64,000 bases of DNA from Sinomonas gamaensis (GTDB taxonomy: Bacteria; Actinomycetota; Actinomycetes; Actinomycetales; Micrococcaceae), in NCBI RefSeq assembly GCF_005876955.1, contig NZ_SSCL01000002.1, positions 433,489 through 497,488 of the forward strand, in the 5' to 3' direction. Below are positions 44,621-53,350 of this stretch, one piece after another. Each line of letters begins with the position of its first letter. Within the stretch, counting starts at the first letter, position 1. The notes under the pieces were generated by a model. That model made no database searches. It was not told where the DNA came from and saw only the letters and a list, made by a program, of their open reading frames with translations. The position numbers were made by a program, and so were the translations under genes.

Positions 44621-44632
44621 TTGATGCGTCAA
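44621..44632. promoter_or_regulatory. MarR operator 2 (upstream of marR)
   Basis: TTGATGCGTCAA, a near-perfect palindrome almost identical to operator 1 in inverse orientation. It overlaps the alternative marR ATG at 44621 and lies 31 bp before the preferred start. Confidence 0.6.
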
Positions 44633-44662
44633 GTTAAGTTACGCATCACCCGGGGGGACCTC

Positions 44663-45202
44663 ATGGAGGCACACGCGTCAGCAGAGGGCATCGCTGCCGT
44701 GGACGACGCGGTGCGCGAGCCGCAGTGGCTTGATGCCCGCGAGCGCGAGGTGTGGCTCGCCCTCCGGCACCTGCTCTGGGGGCTCCAGCCTGCCGTCGAC
44801 CGCCAACTCCTGCGCGACTCCGGCCTCTCCGGTCCCGAGTACTCCGTCCTCGCAACGCTGTCGGAAGACCCGGACGGCGTAGTCCGAGCAGGCGAGGCGG
44901 CCCGGAATCTGGGGTGGGGGCGAAGCCGCCTCTCCCATCTTCTCCGCCGGATGGAGGCCAAAGGACTCATCTCCCGCGCCTGTTCGCCCGAGGACGGCCG
45001 GGGCCAGGACATCGCCCTCACCCCAGCCGGCCGAAGCGCCATCATCGACGCCGCGCCCGGCCACGTCGAGTTCGTCCGCAGCGTGGTCTTCGAACCGCTG
45101 ACCTCTGATCAGCAGGACGCGCTCCGCGACGCATGCCAGCGTATCTCGGCGGCGATCGAGGCCAGCGGCGAGTGTGACATCGCCTGCGGGGAGGAGCCCT
45201 AG
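44663..45202 (+). CDS. MarR-family transcriptional regulator
   Basis: A 179-residue winged-helix regulator; core segment LSGPEYSVLATLSEDPDGVVRAGEAARNLGWGRSRLSHLLRRMEAKGLISR, followed by the GRGQDIALTPAG wing. ATG 44663 (GGGGGGACC upstream) is preferred to the ATG at 44621, which lies within an operator. Two paired palindromes in the gap to the FMN reductase imply control of both genes. Its TAG stop is the first part of the -10 of the next gene. Confidence 0.9.
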   Translation: MEAHASAEGIAAVDDAVREPQWLDAREREVWLALRHLLWGLQPAVDRQLLRDSGLSGPEYSVLATLSEDPDGVVRAGEAARNLGWGRSRLSHLLRRMEAKGLISRACSPEDGRGQDIALTPAGRSAIIDAAPGHVEFVRSVVFEPLTSDQQDALRDACQRISAAIEASGECDIACGEEP

Positions 45203-45205
45203 ACT
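45200..45205 (+). promoter_or_regulatory. -10 element for leaderless TIGR01777 gene
   Basis: TAGACT, 6 nt before GTG 45212; its first three bases are the marR stop codon. No ribosome-binding site is present at the right spacing. Confidence 0.5.
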
Positions 45206-45211
45206 GGCCGG

Positions 45212-46618
45212 GTGACTTGGCAGCGCACCACCTCGCAATGGTTCCGCCTCCCCGCGGAGCGCCTGTGGGAGGTCCTCGAACAGCTCGACCGCTGGCCCGA
45301 GTGGAACCCGGCCGTGGGCGCCGCGAGCCTCGACGGCCCCCTGCGGGAAGGGATTGCGGGCCATTACGCCCCCTCCCACCGCCTCCTGGGCCCGCTCCAC
45401 CGCCGAACCGCCCCTGCGTTTCAGGTGGCCGCGGCGGAGCCGGGCCGCCGTCTGATGCTCCGCCAGCCCCAGCCGGGCGGAACGCAGAGCATCGAATGGA
45501 TTCTCGACGAGCGCCACGGCGGAACTCTGTTCACCCAGAGGGTGACGCTTGAGGGTCCGCTCGCCCAGCAGTTCGGCCTCACGGCCGGCGAACCCCTCGT
45601 GCGCGGCTTCGCAGCCCAATGCGCGCGCCTCTACCGGCTCGCCTCGCCAGAGACAGCAGCGGGCGACGGCGGCTCCCCCGACCGTGCTCCCCTCACCGTT
45701 ATCGCCGGCGGCTCTGGCTTCCTCGGCACGCTGCTGGCCGCGGACCTCGTCTGCGACGGTCGGCGCGTCGCGCTCTTGACCCGCAGGCCGGAGGCGTCGC
45801 CCTTCGATCAGCTCCCCTGGGATGGCCGGAGTCCCGGCGCCTGGAGTGAGCGCCTGGCAGCGGAACCGGCGCTCGACCTCGTCAATCTCTCCGGAGTGAG
45901 CCTGGACATGCCCGGGACTCCCGAGAACCTGGCGAAGCTCGAGGCGTCCCGCGTGGAGCCCACACGAGCACTCGTCGAAGCGAGCCGCTCGTGGCCCACG
46001 CCGCCCCGCCATTGGCTCCAGCAGAGCGCGGTGGGCATCTACGGCGATTCGCCGGAGGAGTTCGACGAGGCGACGCCGCCACCGCCCCACGCTCCCGGCC
46101 TAGCTGCCGTGGTCCGCGCCTGGGAGGATTCGGTCCGCGGAGCTCCAGCCGAGAAGCTCACCGTGATGCGCACGGGCGTCGTGCTCGCTCGCGAGGCGGC
46201 GATCATGGAGAGGCTCGCCGCGGTCGCACGCATGGGCGGCGGCGGCCCGCTGGGGACGGGACAGCAGTGGTTCAGCTGGATCCATGCCGCCGACTGGCTG
46301 CGGATCGCGAGGGCTGCTCTGGGAGTGGTTCCGTCCCCGCGCGAGGTCGCCGTGTCCCTGCCGGGAGGCGTCGTCAACGCGACTGCCCCCTATCCCGCCC
46401 AGAATCGCGAGCTCATGGCGCATCTCAGGGAGTTCGTGGGGGTGCCGGTGGGCATCCCCGCGCCGGCGGGCCTCCTGCGGGTCGCTGCAGTGGTCCTGCG
46501 CACCAACCCGCAGCTCGCGCTCGACAGCGTCCGCGCCGTGCCGGGCGTGCTCCGGCGCGCGGGCTTCCAGTTCGACTATCCCCAGCTCGCGAGCGCCTTC
46601 CGCGAGCTCAAGGCCTAG
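45212..46618 (+). CDS. SRPBCC domain fused to TIGR01777-family epimerase (YfcH-like)
   Basis: A 468-residue two-domain protein. Residues ~1-150 form an SRPBCC/START-like ligand-binding domain (RLPAERLWEVLEQLDRWPEWNPAVG). Residues ~165-468 are an atypical SDR of the TIGR01777 type with VIAGGSGFLGTLLAADL and WLQQSAVGIYGD. Members are NAD(P)-binding epimerase-like proteins of unknown substrate; some act in cell division in plastids and cyanobacteria. The fusion puts a lipid- or polyketide-binding module in front. GTG start, apparently leaderless. Converges on ggt (13-bp gap). Confidence 0.88.
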   Translation: MTWQRTTSQWFRLPAERLWEVLEQLDRWPEWNPAVGAASLDGPLREGIAGHYAPSHRLLGPLHRRTAPAFQVAAAEPGRRLMLRQPQPGGTQSIEWILDERHGGTLFTQRVTLEGPLAQQFGLTAGEPLVRGFAAQCARLYRLASPETAAGDGGSPDRAPLTVIAGGSGFLGTLLAADLVCDGRRVALLTRRPEASPFDQLPWDGRSPGAWSERLAAEPALDLVNLSGVSLDMPGTPENLAKLEASRVEPTRALVEASRSWPTPPRHWLQQSAVGIYGDSPEEFDEATPPPPHAPGLAAVVRAWEDSVRGAPAEKLTVMRTGVVLAREAAIMERLAAVARMGGGGPLGTGQQWFSWIHAADWLRIARAALGVVPSPREVAVSLPGGVVNATAPYPAQNRELMAHLREFVGVPVGIPAPAGLLRVAAVVLRTNPQLALDSVRAVPGVLRRAGFQFDYPQLASAFRELKA

Positions 46619-46631
46619 TAGCGGGGCCCCC

Positions 46632-48461
46632 TCACCGCCCCATGGCGTAGGCGGACATCCCCCTCGGGTCGGCTCCCGCCCGAAGAACCGTGGTGGCCGG
46701 GTCGCGCGCGACGGCGCAGAGGCGTCCGATCTGCCACGGGCCAGTGACGCCGATGCGATGACCACGGTCGCGGAGCCCGTCGATGACAGCTTGGGGGAAG
46801 CGGTCCTCAAGCAGCGCGACCCCCGGCTGCGCCTCGTGCGGGTAGAAGCTCGAGGGCAGGTGCACCGAGTGGAAGGCGGGAGCATCGATGGCCTCCTGCA
46901 ACCCGGCACCGCGGAGGGCGACCTCGAGGAAGAAGTGGGGCTGCCACTGATCCTGCTGGTCGCCGCCGGGAGAGCCGAACGCAAGAACGGGTTCGCCCCC
47001 GCGGGTGGCGAGCGACGGTGAGAGGGTGGTTCGCGGGCGGCGTCCGGGGGCGAGGGTGTTCGGGAGCCCTTCCTCGAGCCACGCCATCTGAAGCCGGGTG
47101 CCGAGCGGGAATCCGAGCTCCGGGATGACCGGCGAACTCGAGAGCCATCCCCCGCTCGGCATCGCGGAGACCATCATGCCCCACTGATCGACGACGTCGA
47201 TGTGGACGGTATCGGTGCGGGACTGCCCGTCCCCTCGAGGGAGCGACTGGGCTTCAAGCAGCGCGCGAACCGCATTCGGTTCGCCGAGTCCGTTCACCCC
47301 CGCCGCCTCGAACGCACCCCGGACGCGGAGGTCGGGGAGCCGGGGGCTGCGACCTCCGGGCGTGCCCGGACGAACGTCGAGGGATGCGGCTGCTCCGATC
47401 AGGCGAGCGCGCTCGGCGGCATACTCGGGCGAGAGGAGTTCCGCCCCCGGAATCTCTCCCCCATCCCCGTACCAAGCGTCCCGATCCGCGAACGCGAGCT
47501 TGGTCGCCTCGAGCACGGTATGCACGTACTCCTCGGTGCCGGGCGCGAGGCGGCCCTCCCCGAAACCCGGGATGGCGTCGAGGATCGCCAGCTGCTGGAG
47601 GAAGACCGGGCCTTGGCTCCAGAACCCGCACTTGTGCACGGTCCAGCCGCGAAAATCGAGCGAGACTGTGGGCTCGTAGTGCGGGCGCCACCCGGCGAGG
47701 TCGTCCGCCGTCATGAGCCCCGTGTGGGAGCGCCCGCTCGAGTCCCGGTGCGGGAGCTGGCAGAACGCCTCCATGGTGTGGGCGACGAAGCCTTCCGCCC
47801 ATGCACGGACGACGGCGTCAATCGCCTCCGCGCGCTGCGCTCCGCGGGCGTCGGCGGCGTGCTCCTCCGCACAGAGGCGCCGCCAGGATTCTGCGAGCGG
47901 CAGATTGCGCAGAATCATGCCTTCCGCAAGGGGCTTACCGTTGGGGGCGTAGAGCTCCGCAGAACTGGGCCAGTGCGCGATGAAGTGCGGAGCCATGCGG
48001 TCGAGGACCGCGGCGAGGCGGGCAGTGACTGGGAGCCCTTCCTCGACGACGCGCAGCGCCGGCTCGACGACCTCGCGGAAGCTGAGCGTGCCGTGGTCGG
48101 CCAGCAGCGTCAGCCAACCCAGCGTTGAGCCCGGGATGGCGGCCGCAAGGAGTCCCGTACCCGGCACGTGGTCGAGGCCGAGGGCACGGAAGGCAGCAAC
48201 ACTCGCGCTAGCGGGCGCGGGCCCTTGGGCACAGAGGACCTGAGGATTCCCACCGGGCCTGGCGAGGATGAGCGTCATGTCCCCTCCGGGCCCGTTCTGC
48301 TGGGGCTCTGCCGCCTGCAGCGCAAAGCCGGCGGCAGCAGCGGCGTCGACCGCGTTGCCACCGCGCTCAAGCATGGCCATGCCCGCTTGGGCGCCCACCC
48401 AGTGAGTGGCTGAGACCGCCCCGAAGGTGCCCGCCAATTCGGGCCGAGTCGTGAAGCTCAC
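46632..48461 (-). CDS. ggt: gamma-glutamyltransferase family protein
   Basis: A 609-residue N-terminal-nucleophile hydrolase. The N-terminal GGNAVDAAAAAGFAL and NGPGGDMTLI motifs and the self-cleavage/nucleophile Thr418 (RTD-T418-VHIDVVD) fit gamma-glutamyltransferase-like enzymes. No secretion signal is evident, so it is probably cytoplasmic. The substrate may be gamma-glutamyl amides or mycothiol-type conjugates; not provable here. GTG 48461 lies 6 nt after TAGCGT (leaderless). Divergent from a GntR gene with paired TGTATACA sites between them. Confidence 0.87.
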   Translation of the reverse strand: MSFTTRPELAGTFGAVSATHWVGAQAGMAMLERGGNAVDAAAAAGFALQAAEPQQNGPGGDMTLILARPGGNPQVLCAQGPAPASASVAAFRALGLDHVPGTGLLAAAIPGSTLGWLTLLADHGTLSFREVVEPALRVVEEGLPVTARLAAVLDRMAPHFIAHWPSSAELYAPNGKPLAEGMILRNLPLAESWRRLCAEEHAADARGAQRAEAIDAVVRAWAEGFVAHTMEAFCQLPHRDSSGRSHTGLMTADDLAGWRPHYEPTVSLDFRGWTVHKCGFWSQGPVFLQQLAILDAIPGFGEGRLAPGTEEYVHTVLEATKLAFADRDAWYGDGGEIPGAELLSPEYAAERARLIGAAASLDVRPGTPGGRSPRLPDLRVRGAFEAAGVNGLGEPNAVRALLEAQSLPRGDGQSRTDTVHIDVVDQWGMMVSAMPSGGWLSSSPVIPELGFPLGTRLQMAWLEEGLPNTLAPGRRPRTTLSPSLATRGGEPVLAFGSPGGDQQDQWQPHFFLEVALRGAGLQEAIDAPAFHSVHLPSSFYPHEAQPGVALLEDRFPQAVIDGLRDRGHRIGVTGPWQIGRLCAVARDPATTVLRAGADPRGMSAYAMGR

Positions 48462-48467
48462 GTCCCC

Positions 48468-48473
48468 ACGCTA
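48468..48473 (-). promoter_or_regulatory. -10 element for leaderless ggt mRNA
   Basis: TAGCGT on the minus strand, 6 nt before GTG 48461. The first TGTATACA site lies 16 bp upstream, in the -35 region. Confidence 0.5.
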
Positions 48474-48489
48474 ACCCCCTCGTGACCGT

Positions 48490-48497
48490 TGTATACA
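48490..48497. promoter_or_regulatory. GntR operator 1
   Basis: TGTATACA perfect palindrome within TTGTATACACAA, in the -35 region of ggt. A second copy is 62 bp away. Confidence 0.5.
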
Positions 48498-48551
48498 CAA
48501 GGTTCAAGACGACCGGGTTTTCGTCTTGATTCTGCGGCGTTCGCCTGCCAC

Positions 48552-48559
48552 TGTATACA
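48552..48559. promoter_or_regulatory. GntR operator 2, overlapping the gntR -10/start
   Basis: TGTATACA in CACTGTATACATTGTG, directly before the candidate GTG start at 48562. It doubles as a -10-like sequence (TATACA), so regulator binding would directly block transcription of gntR-prpDBC. Confidence 0.5.
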
Positions 48560-48561
48560 TT

Positions 48562-49248
48562 GTGAAAGCGAGCGACCGCGCCTATGCGTCCCTGAGGGAC
48601 GACATCGTGGAGTGGCGCCTCCCGCCCGGGACGGTGCTGGGCGAGGTCGAACAGGCGGAGCGCCTGGGGGTCTCGCGGACTCCCCTCCGCGAGGCCCTCG
48701 CCCGCCTCACGGCAGACGGGCTCGCGACAGCGCAGCGGGGGCGCGGCGTGGTGGTCAGTGACATCTCACTGGGTCGGCTCGGCGAGCTCTTCGAACTCCG
48801 CGAAGCGCTCGAGTGCAAGGCCGCCGCCCTTGCTGCCCGGAGAGGCAGCCGCCAGCGCTTCAGCACGATGCGGGAACGCCTGGCCGCGGCTTCGGCGCTC
48901 CTGACGGACCACGACCCGCAGCGCCACGAGTACTACGCCCTCGTCGCCGAACTCGACGAGGCCATCGATGAGGCCATGGAAAACGACTATCTTTCCCAGG
49001 CGCTCGAGGGCCTGCGCGTGCATCTGGCACGGGTGCGCAGACTCGCCAGGGACGACGCCCCTCGGCTGCGGCAGGCCGCGGTCGAGCACGCCTCGATTGC
49101 GGGGGCCATCGCCGACGGCGACCCCCAGCTCGCCGCGGCTGCGACGGCGGTGCACCTGAGCAACAGCCTGAACCACATCAGATCCACCCAGAGCTTGAAT
49201 TCCGAGAACAGCCTGAATTCCGAGAAACGAGAGGCCAGCCATGGTTGA
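48562..49248 (+). CDS. GntR-family regulator (FadR type) of the prp operon
   Basis: A ~228-residue regulator: winged helix [44 protein letters not shown] and an all-helical FCD effector domain with metal/ligand residues. GTG 48562 gives the best family N-terminus; a TTG at 48526 in the same frame is also possible. It overlaps prpD by 8 bp, so it is part of the prpDBC operon and probably senses a methylcitrate-pathway acid. The C-terminus contains an 18-bp tandem repeat ([12 protein letters not shown]). Confidence 0.9.
   Translation: MKASDRAYASLRDDIVEWRLPPGTVLGEVEQAERLGVSRTPLREALARLTADGLATAQRGRGVVVSDISLGRLGELFELREALECKAAALAARRGSRQRFSTMRERLAAASALLTDHDPQRHEYYALVAELDEAIDEAMENDYLSQALEGLRVHLARVRRLARDDAPRLRQAAVEHASIAGAIADGDPQLAAAATAVHLSNSLNHIRSTQSLNSENSLNSEKREASHG
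49192..49227 (+). repeat. 18-bp tandem repeat in the gntR 3' end
   Basis: The units at 49192-49209 and 49210-49227 differ at two positions (AGCTTGAATTCCGAGAAC, AGCCTGAATTCCGAGAAA) and encode [12 protein letters not shown]. In frame, so the protein is lengthened by six residues. Confidence 0.85.
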
Positions 49249-50761
49249 GCTGCACAAGGTCCGCGTCTACCGCAGCGAGGAGAAGCTCCCGCGCCAGGAG
49301 CAGCTCGCGTACAAGATCGCCGAGGTCGCCGCGGACCCGGTCGAGGTCACCCCCGAGGTGACCGAGATGGTGGTCAACCGGATCATCGACAACGCCTCAG
49401 TTGCCATCGCCTCCTTGAACCGTGCGCCGATCGTCTCCGCCCGGGCCCAGGCCCTGTCGCATCCGGCCTCCACCGGCGGCCGGGGCGCCCTCGTGTACGG
49501 GATCGGCGACCGCGTCTCCCCGGAGTGGGCGGCGTGGGCGAACGGGGTCGCGGTGCGGGAGCTGGACTACCACGACACGTTCCTGGCCGCGGAGTACTCC
49601 CACCCTGGGGACAACATCCCGCCGATCCTGGCCGTGGGCCAGCACGCCGGCTCGAGCGGGCGTGACCTGATCCGCGGGATCGCGACCGGGTACGAGGTCC
49701 AGGTCGACCTGGCCAAGGCCATCAGCCTGCACAGGCACAAGATCGACCACGTCGCCCACCTCGGCCCCTCCGCCGCCGCCGGGATCGGGACCCTGCTCGG
49801 ACTCGACGTCGAGACGATCTTCCAAGCCATCGGGCAGGCGCTCCACACCACCACCGCCACCCGGCAGTCCCGCAAGGGCGAGATCTCCACGTGGAAGGCC
49901 CATGCTCCCGCCTTCGCCGGGAAGATGGCCGTCGAGGCGGTGGATCGGGCGATGCGCGGGCAGACCTCCCCCGTGCCGATCTACGAGGGCGAGGACGGGG
50001 TCATCGCCCGGCTCCTCGACGGCCCGGACGCCGCCTACGAGGTCCCGCTCCCCGCCCCCGGCGAGGCCAAGCGCGCCATCCTCGACACCTACACGAAGGA
50101 GCACTCTGCCGAGTACCAGGCTCAGGCCTGGATCGACCTGGCCCGCAAGCTGCACCGCGAGCACCCCGAGATCACGGATCCCGAGAACGTGCAGAGCATC
50201 CTGATCCGCACGAGCCACCACACCCACTACGTGATCGGCTCCGGGGCGAACGACCCGCAGAAGTACGACCCCACCGCCTCCCGGGAGACCCTGGACCACT
50301 CGATCCCGTACATCTTCGCCGTCGCCCTGCAGGACGGGGCCTGGCACCACGTGGACTCCTACGCCCCCGAGCGGGCCGCCCGGGCCGACACCGTGGCGCT
50401 GTGGCACAAGATCACCACCGAGGAGGACCCCGAGTGGACCCGCCGGTACCACTCCCTGGACATCGCCGAGAAGGCCTTCGGCGGCTCGGTCGTGATCACC
50501 CTCGCGGACGGGTCCGTGATCGAGGACTCGATCTCTGTCGCGGACGCGCACCCGCTCGGCGCCCGGCCCTTCGGCCGCGAGCAGTACATCGCCAAGTTCC
50601 GCACCCTGGCCGCCGATGCCGTCGCCCAAGAGGAGATCGAAAGGTTCCTCGAGACGGTCCAGCGGCTGCCCGAGCTCGCGCCCGGCGAGCTCGATGCGCT
50701 GAACATCCTGGCCAAGGACGGGGTCATCGACCTCGCCAAGGGACCGAAGGGACTTTTCTAA
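49241..50761 (+). CDS. prpD: 2-methylcitrate dehydratase
   Basis: A 506-residue MmgE/PrpD-family enzyme that dehydrates 2-methylcitrate to 2-methyl-cis-aconitate in propionate catabolism. Conserved stretches include [26 protein letters not shown] and THLGP-like [30 protein letters not shown] before ATG 49241, inside the gntR end. Codon bias is extremely strong (third positions almost all G/C), which suggests high expression and produces a long antisense open frame. First of prpD-prpB-prpC. Confidence 0.95.
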   Translation: MVELHKVRVYRSEEKLPRQEQLAYKIAEVAADPVEVTPEVTEMVVNRIIDNASVAIASLNRAPIVSARAQALSHPASTGGRGALVYGIGDRVSPEWAAWANGVAVRELDYHDTFLAAEYSHPGDNIPPILAVGQHAGSSGRDLIRGIATGYEVQVDLAKAISLHRHKIDHVAHLGPSAAAGIGTLLGLDVETIFQAIGQALHTTTATRQSRKGEISTWKAHAPAFAGKMAVEAVDRAMRGQTSPVPIYEGEDGVIARLLDGPDAAYEVPLPAPGEAKRAILDTYTKEHSAEYQAQAWIDLARKLHREHPEITDPENVQSILIRTSHHTHYVIGSGANDPQKYDPTASRETLDHSIPYIFAVALQDGAWHHVDSYAPERAARADTVALWHKITTEEDPEWTRRYHSLDIAEKAFGGSVVITLADGSVIEDSISVADAHPLGARPFGREQYIAKFRTLAADAVAQEEIERFLETVQRLPELAPGELDALNILAKDGVIDLAKGPKGLF

Positions 50762-50765
50762 AACC

Positions 50766-51683
50766 ATGCTGTACTCCAAGACCACCCCCGAACAGAAGCG
50801 GATCCGCCTTCGCGACGCCCTCGCCTCCGGGCGCATCCAGCAGTTCCCCGGCGCGTTCAGCCCGCTCTCCGCGCGCCTGATCGAGGAGAAGGGCTTCCCC
50901 GGGGTGTATATCTCCGGCGCTGTCCTGGCCAACGACCTCGGCCTGCCGGACATCGGGCTGACGACCCTGACCGAGGTCGCCACCAGGGCCGGGCAGATCG
51001 CCCGCATGACCGACCTGCCCGCGATCGTGGACGCCGACACCGGCTTCGGTGAGCCGATGAACGTCGCCCGCACCGTCCAGGAGCTCGAGAACGCCGGCCT
51101 GACCGGCTGCCACATCGAGGACCAGGTCAACCCCAAGCGCTGCGGGCACCTCGATGGGAAGGCCGTCGTCGACCTCGACACCGCCCTGAAGCGCATCCGC
51201 GCGGCCGCCGACGCCCGCCGCGATGAGAACTTCCTCATCATGGCCCGCACCGACATCCGCGCCACCGAACCCGGCGCCGCGGGGCTCAAGGCAGCGGCCG
51301 AGCGAGCCAGGGCCCTCGTGGAGGCCGGGGCGGACGCGATCTTCCCCGAGGCCATGGGCACCCTCGAGGAGTTCAAGGCCATCCGCGACGCTGTCGACGT
51401 CCCCGTTCTGGCCAACATGACCGATTTCGGCAAGAGCCGCCTCTTCACCACCGACGAGCTCCAAAGCGTCGGCATCAACATCGTCATCTACCCGGTGACC
51501 CTTTTGAGGATTGCCATGGGCGCGGCAGAACGTACGCTGGAAGCAATTGCGGCGCACGGCACTCAGGAGGCCCAAGTCGAGAACATGCTGACGCGCACTC
51601 GCCTCTACGAACTGGTCGATTACGAGGCGTACAACCGATTCGATACCAGTGTGTTCAACTTTCAGGTTCCGGGCCGATACTGA
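50766..51683 (+). CDS. prpB: methylisocitrate lyase
   Basis: A 305-residue isocitrate-lyase-superfamily enzyme cleaving 2-methylisocitrate to pyruvate and succinate. Active-site segments DADTGFGEP and the catalytic-Cys loop NPKRCGHLDGK are intact, as is TDIRA. It begins 4 bp after prpD. The succinate enters the TCA cycle; nearby dctA imports the same class of acids, although co-regulation is only speculation. Confidence 0.96.
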   Translation: MLYSKTTPEQKRIRLRDALASGRIQQFPGAFSPLSARLIEEKGFPGVYISGAVLANDLGLPDIGLTTLTEVATRAGQIARMTDLPAIVDADTGFGEPMNVARTVQELENAGLTGCHIEDQVNPKRCGHLDGKAVVDLDTALKRIRAAADARRDENFLIMARTDIRATEPGAAGLKAAAERARALVEAGADAIFPEAMGTLEEFKAIRDAVDVPVLANMTDFGKSRLFTTDELQSVGINIVIYPVTLLRIAMGAAERTLEAIAAHGTQEAQVENMLTRTRLYELVDYEAYNRFDTSVFNFQVPGRY

Positions 51684-51717
51684 GCCCTGAGGCAGCCACC
51701 ACCGAAGGAGTCCTGCT

Positions 51718-52869
51718 ATGACGCAGCAATCGAACACCGACGAGATCAAGAAGGGCCTTGCGGGCGTGGTGGTGGACTACACCGCCATCTCGAAGGTCAA
51801 CCCCGACACCAACTCGCTGCTCTACCGGGGCTACCCCGTGCAAGAGCTCGCGGCCCGTTGCTCGATGGAGGAGGTCGCCTGGCTCATCTGGAACGGCGAA
51901 CTCCCCTCCCGTGACCAGCTCGCCGCGTTCGAACGGCAGGAGCGCGCCGGCCGCGCGCTCGACCCCGTCGTGAAGCGGGTCATCGACGAGCTGCCGACGA
52001 CGTCCCACCCGATGGACGTCTGCCGCACCGCCGCGTCGGTCATCGGCGCCCGAGACCCCCGCGCCTCGGACTCCTCCCGGGACGCAAACCTCGCCAAGGC
52101 CGTCGACCTGTTCGCGGCCATGCCCGCCGTCGTCGCCTACGACCAACGCCGTCGGCGCGGCCAGGAGCCCATCGAGCCGCGGGAGGACCTCGGCTACTCG
52201 GCGAACTTCCTGTGGATGACCTTCGGCGAAGAGGCCGCCCCCGAGGTCATCCGGGCGTTCGAGGTTTCGATGATCCTCTACGCAGAGCACTCCTTCAACG
52301 CCTCCACCTTCACCGCCCGCGTCGTCACCTCCACGCTCTCCGACCTCCACTCCGCCGTGACCGCCGCGATCGGCGCCCTCAAGGGCCCTCTCCACGGCGG
52401 GGCCAACGAAGCGGTCATGGAGACCTTCGAGGAGATCGGGATCGACCCGAACGAATCCCACGAGGACGCCAAGGCCCGCGCCAAGGCCTGGATGGACAAC
52501 GCCCTCGCGGCCAAGAAGAAGGTCATGGGCTTCGGGCACCGCGTCTACAAGCACGGCGACTCCCGCGTCCCCACCATGAAGGCCGCCCTCGACGACCTCA
52601 TCACCTACTACGGGCGCCCCGAGATCCTCGGCCTCTACGACGGGCTCGAGCAGTCCATGGACGAGGCCAAGGGCATCAAGCCCAACCTCGACTACCCCAC
52701 GGGGCCCGCGTACCACCTGATGGGCTTCGACATCCCCACCTTCACACCGCTGTTCGTCGCCAGCAGGATCGTCGGGTGGACCGCCCACATCATGGAGCAG
52801 CTCGAGAGCAACTCCCTCATCCGGCCGCTCAGCGCCTACAACGGCCCCGACGAGCGGCACATCGACTAG
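51718..52869 (+). CDS. prpC: 2-methylcitrate synthase
   Basis: A 383-residue citrate-synthase-family enzyme condensing propionyl-CoA with oxaloacetate. Catalytic motifs: HSFNASTFTARV, GPLHGGANE and MGFGHRVYK. RBS AAGGAGTCCTGCT before ATG 51718. The order prpD-prpB-prpC without prpE in the operon is the usual actinobacterial form; propionyl-CoA must come from elsewhere (fatty-acid or amino-acid breakdown). It converges on the NUDIX gene with a 4-bp gap. Confidence 0.95.
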   Translation: MTQQSNTDEIKKGLAGVVVDYTAISKVNPDTNSLLYRGYPVQELAARCSMEEVAWLIWNGELPSRDQLAAFERQERAGRALDPVVKRVIDELPTTSHPMDVCRTAASVIGARDPRASDSSRDANLAKAVDLFAAMPAVVAYDQRRRRGQEPIEPREDLGYSANFLWMTFGEEAAPEVIRAFEVSMILYAEHSFNASTFTARVVTSTLSDLHSAVTAAIGALKGPLHGGANEAVMETFEEIGIDPNESHEDAKARAKAWMDNALAAKKKVMGFGHRVYKHGDSRVPTMKAALDDLITYYGRPEILGLYDGLEQSMDEAKGIKPNLDYPTGPAYHLMGFDIPTFTPLFVASRIVGWTAHIMEQLESNSLIRPLSAYNGPDERHID

Positions 52870-52873
52870 TCAA

Positions 52874-53350
52874 CTAGCCGAGGACAGCGAACTGGGCCAC
52901 GGTCTCGTTGTCCTCGGCCATGACCACGAGGAAGTCCGACGCCACGCCCGAGAGGACCACGGGCAGCCAGTGGTCCGCGTCCTGCCACATGTCCGTGATC
53001 GGGAGCGACTCGACGGGGTACCACGCGGGGGCGATCTCCTCCGTCTCGATGACCTCCCCCGACCACGACCGGCACGTGAACATGACGCATTCCATATCCC
53101 ATTCGGGACGCGCTGGAAACCTGAAGTCGATCGTGCCGGCCGGGCAGACGGCGGAGACCTCGAGCACCACGCCCGCCTCCTCGAACAGCTCTCGCACAGC
53201 GGCCTCCGCCGGTGACTCCCCCGGTTCGATGTGGCCGCCGAGGCCGACGATCTTGCCGCGCCCGAAGCCGCGCTTCTTGCGGCCGAGCAGAACCTGGGAT
53301 CCTTCAGGGGAGTCGCGGAGGAGGAAGCACAGCGCGATGGGCGCGCCCAT
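52874..53350 (-). CDS. NUDIX hydrolase, MutT/8-oxo-dGTPase-like
   Basis: A 158-residue NUDIX protein with a canonical box, GLGGHIEPGESPAEAAVREL followed by FEEAG. The tail with hydrophobic segments (VASDFLVVMAED) is like MTH1/8-oxo-dGTP diphosphatases, which sanitise oxidised nucleotides. ATG 53350 overlaps the xerD stop by one base (TAATG); the open frame to 53581 is shadow. It is the 3'-most gene of the pyrG-NUDIX-xerD run, at the junction with the accessory block. Confidence 0.85.
   Translation of the reverse strand: MGAPIALCFLLRDSPEGSQVLLGRKKRGFGRGKIVGLGGHIEPGESPAEAAVRELFEEAGVVLEVSAVCPAGTIDFRFPARPEWDMECVMFTCRSWSGEVIETEEIAPAWYPVESLPITDMWQDADHWLPVVLSGVASDFLVVMAEDNETVAQFAVLG

Noticed and set aside
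49397..51487. Nearly 700-codon open frame antisense to prpD/prpB
   Set aside because: It mirrors the prpD and prpB genes, whose identities are unambiguous. Extreme G/C third-position bias removes stops in the opposite strand; the product has the low-complexity composition of a shadow frame.
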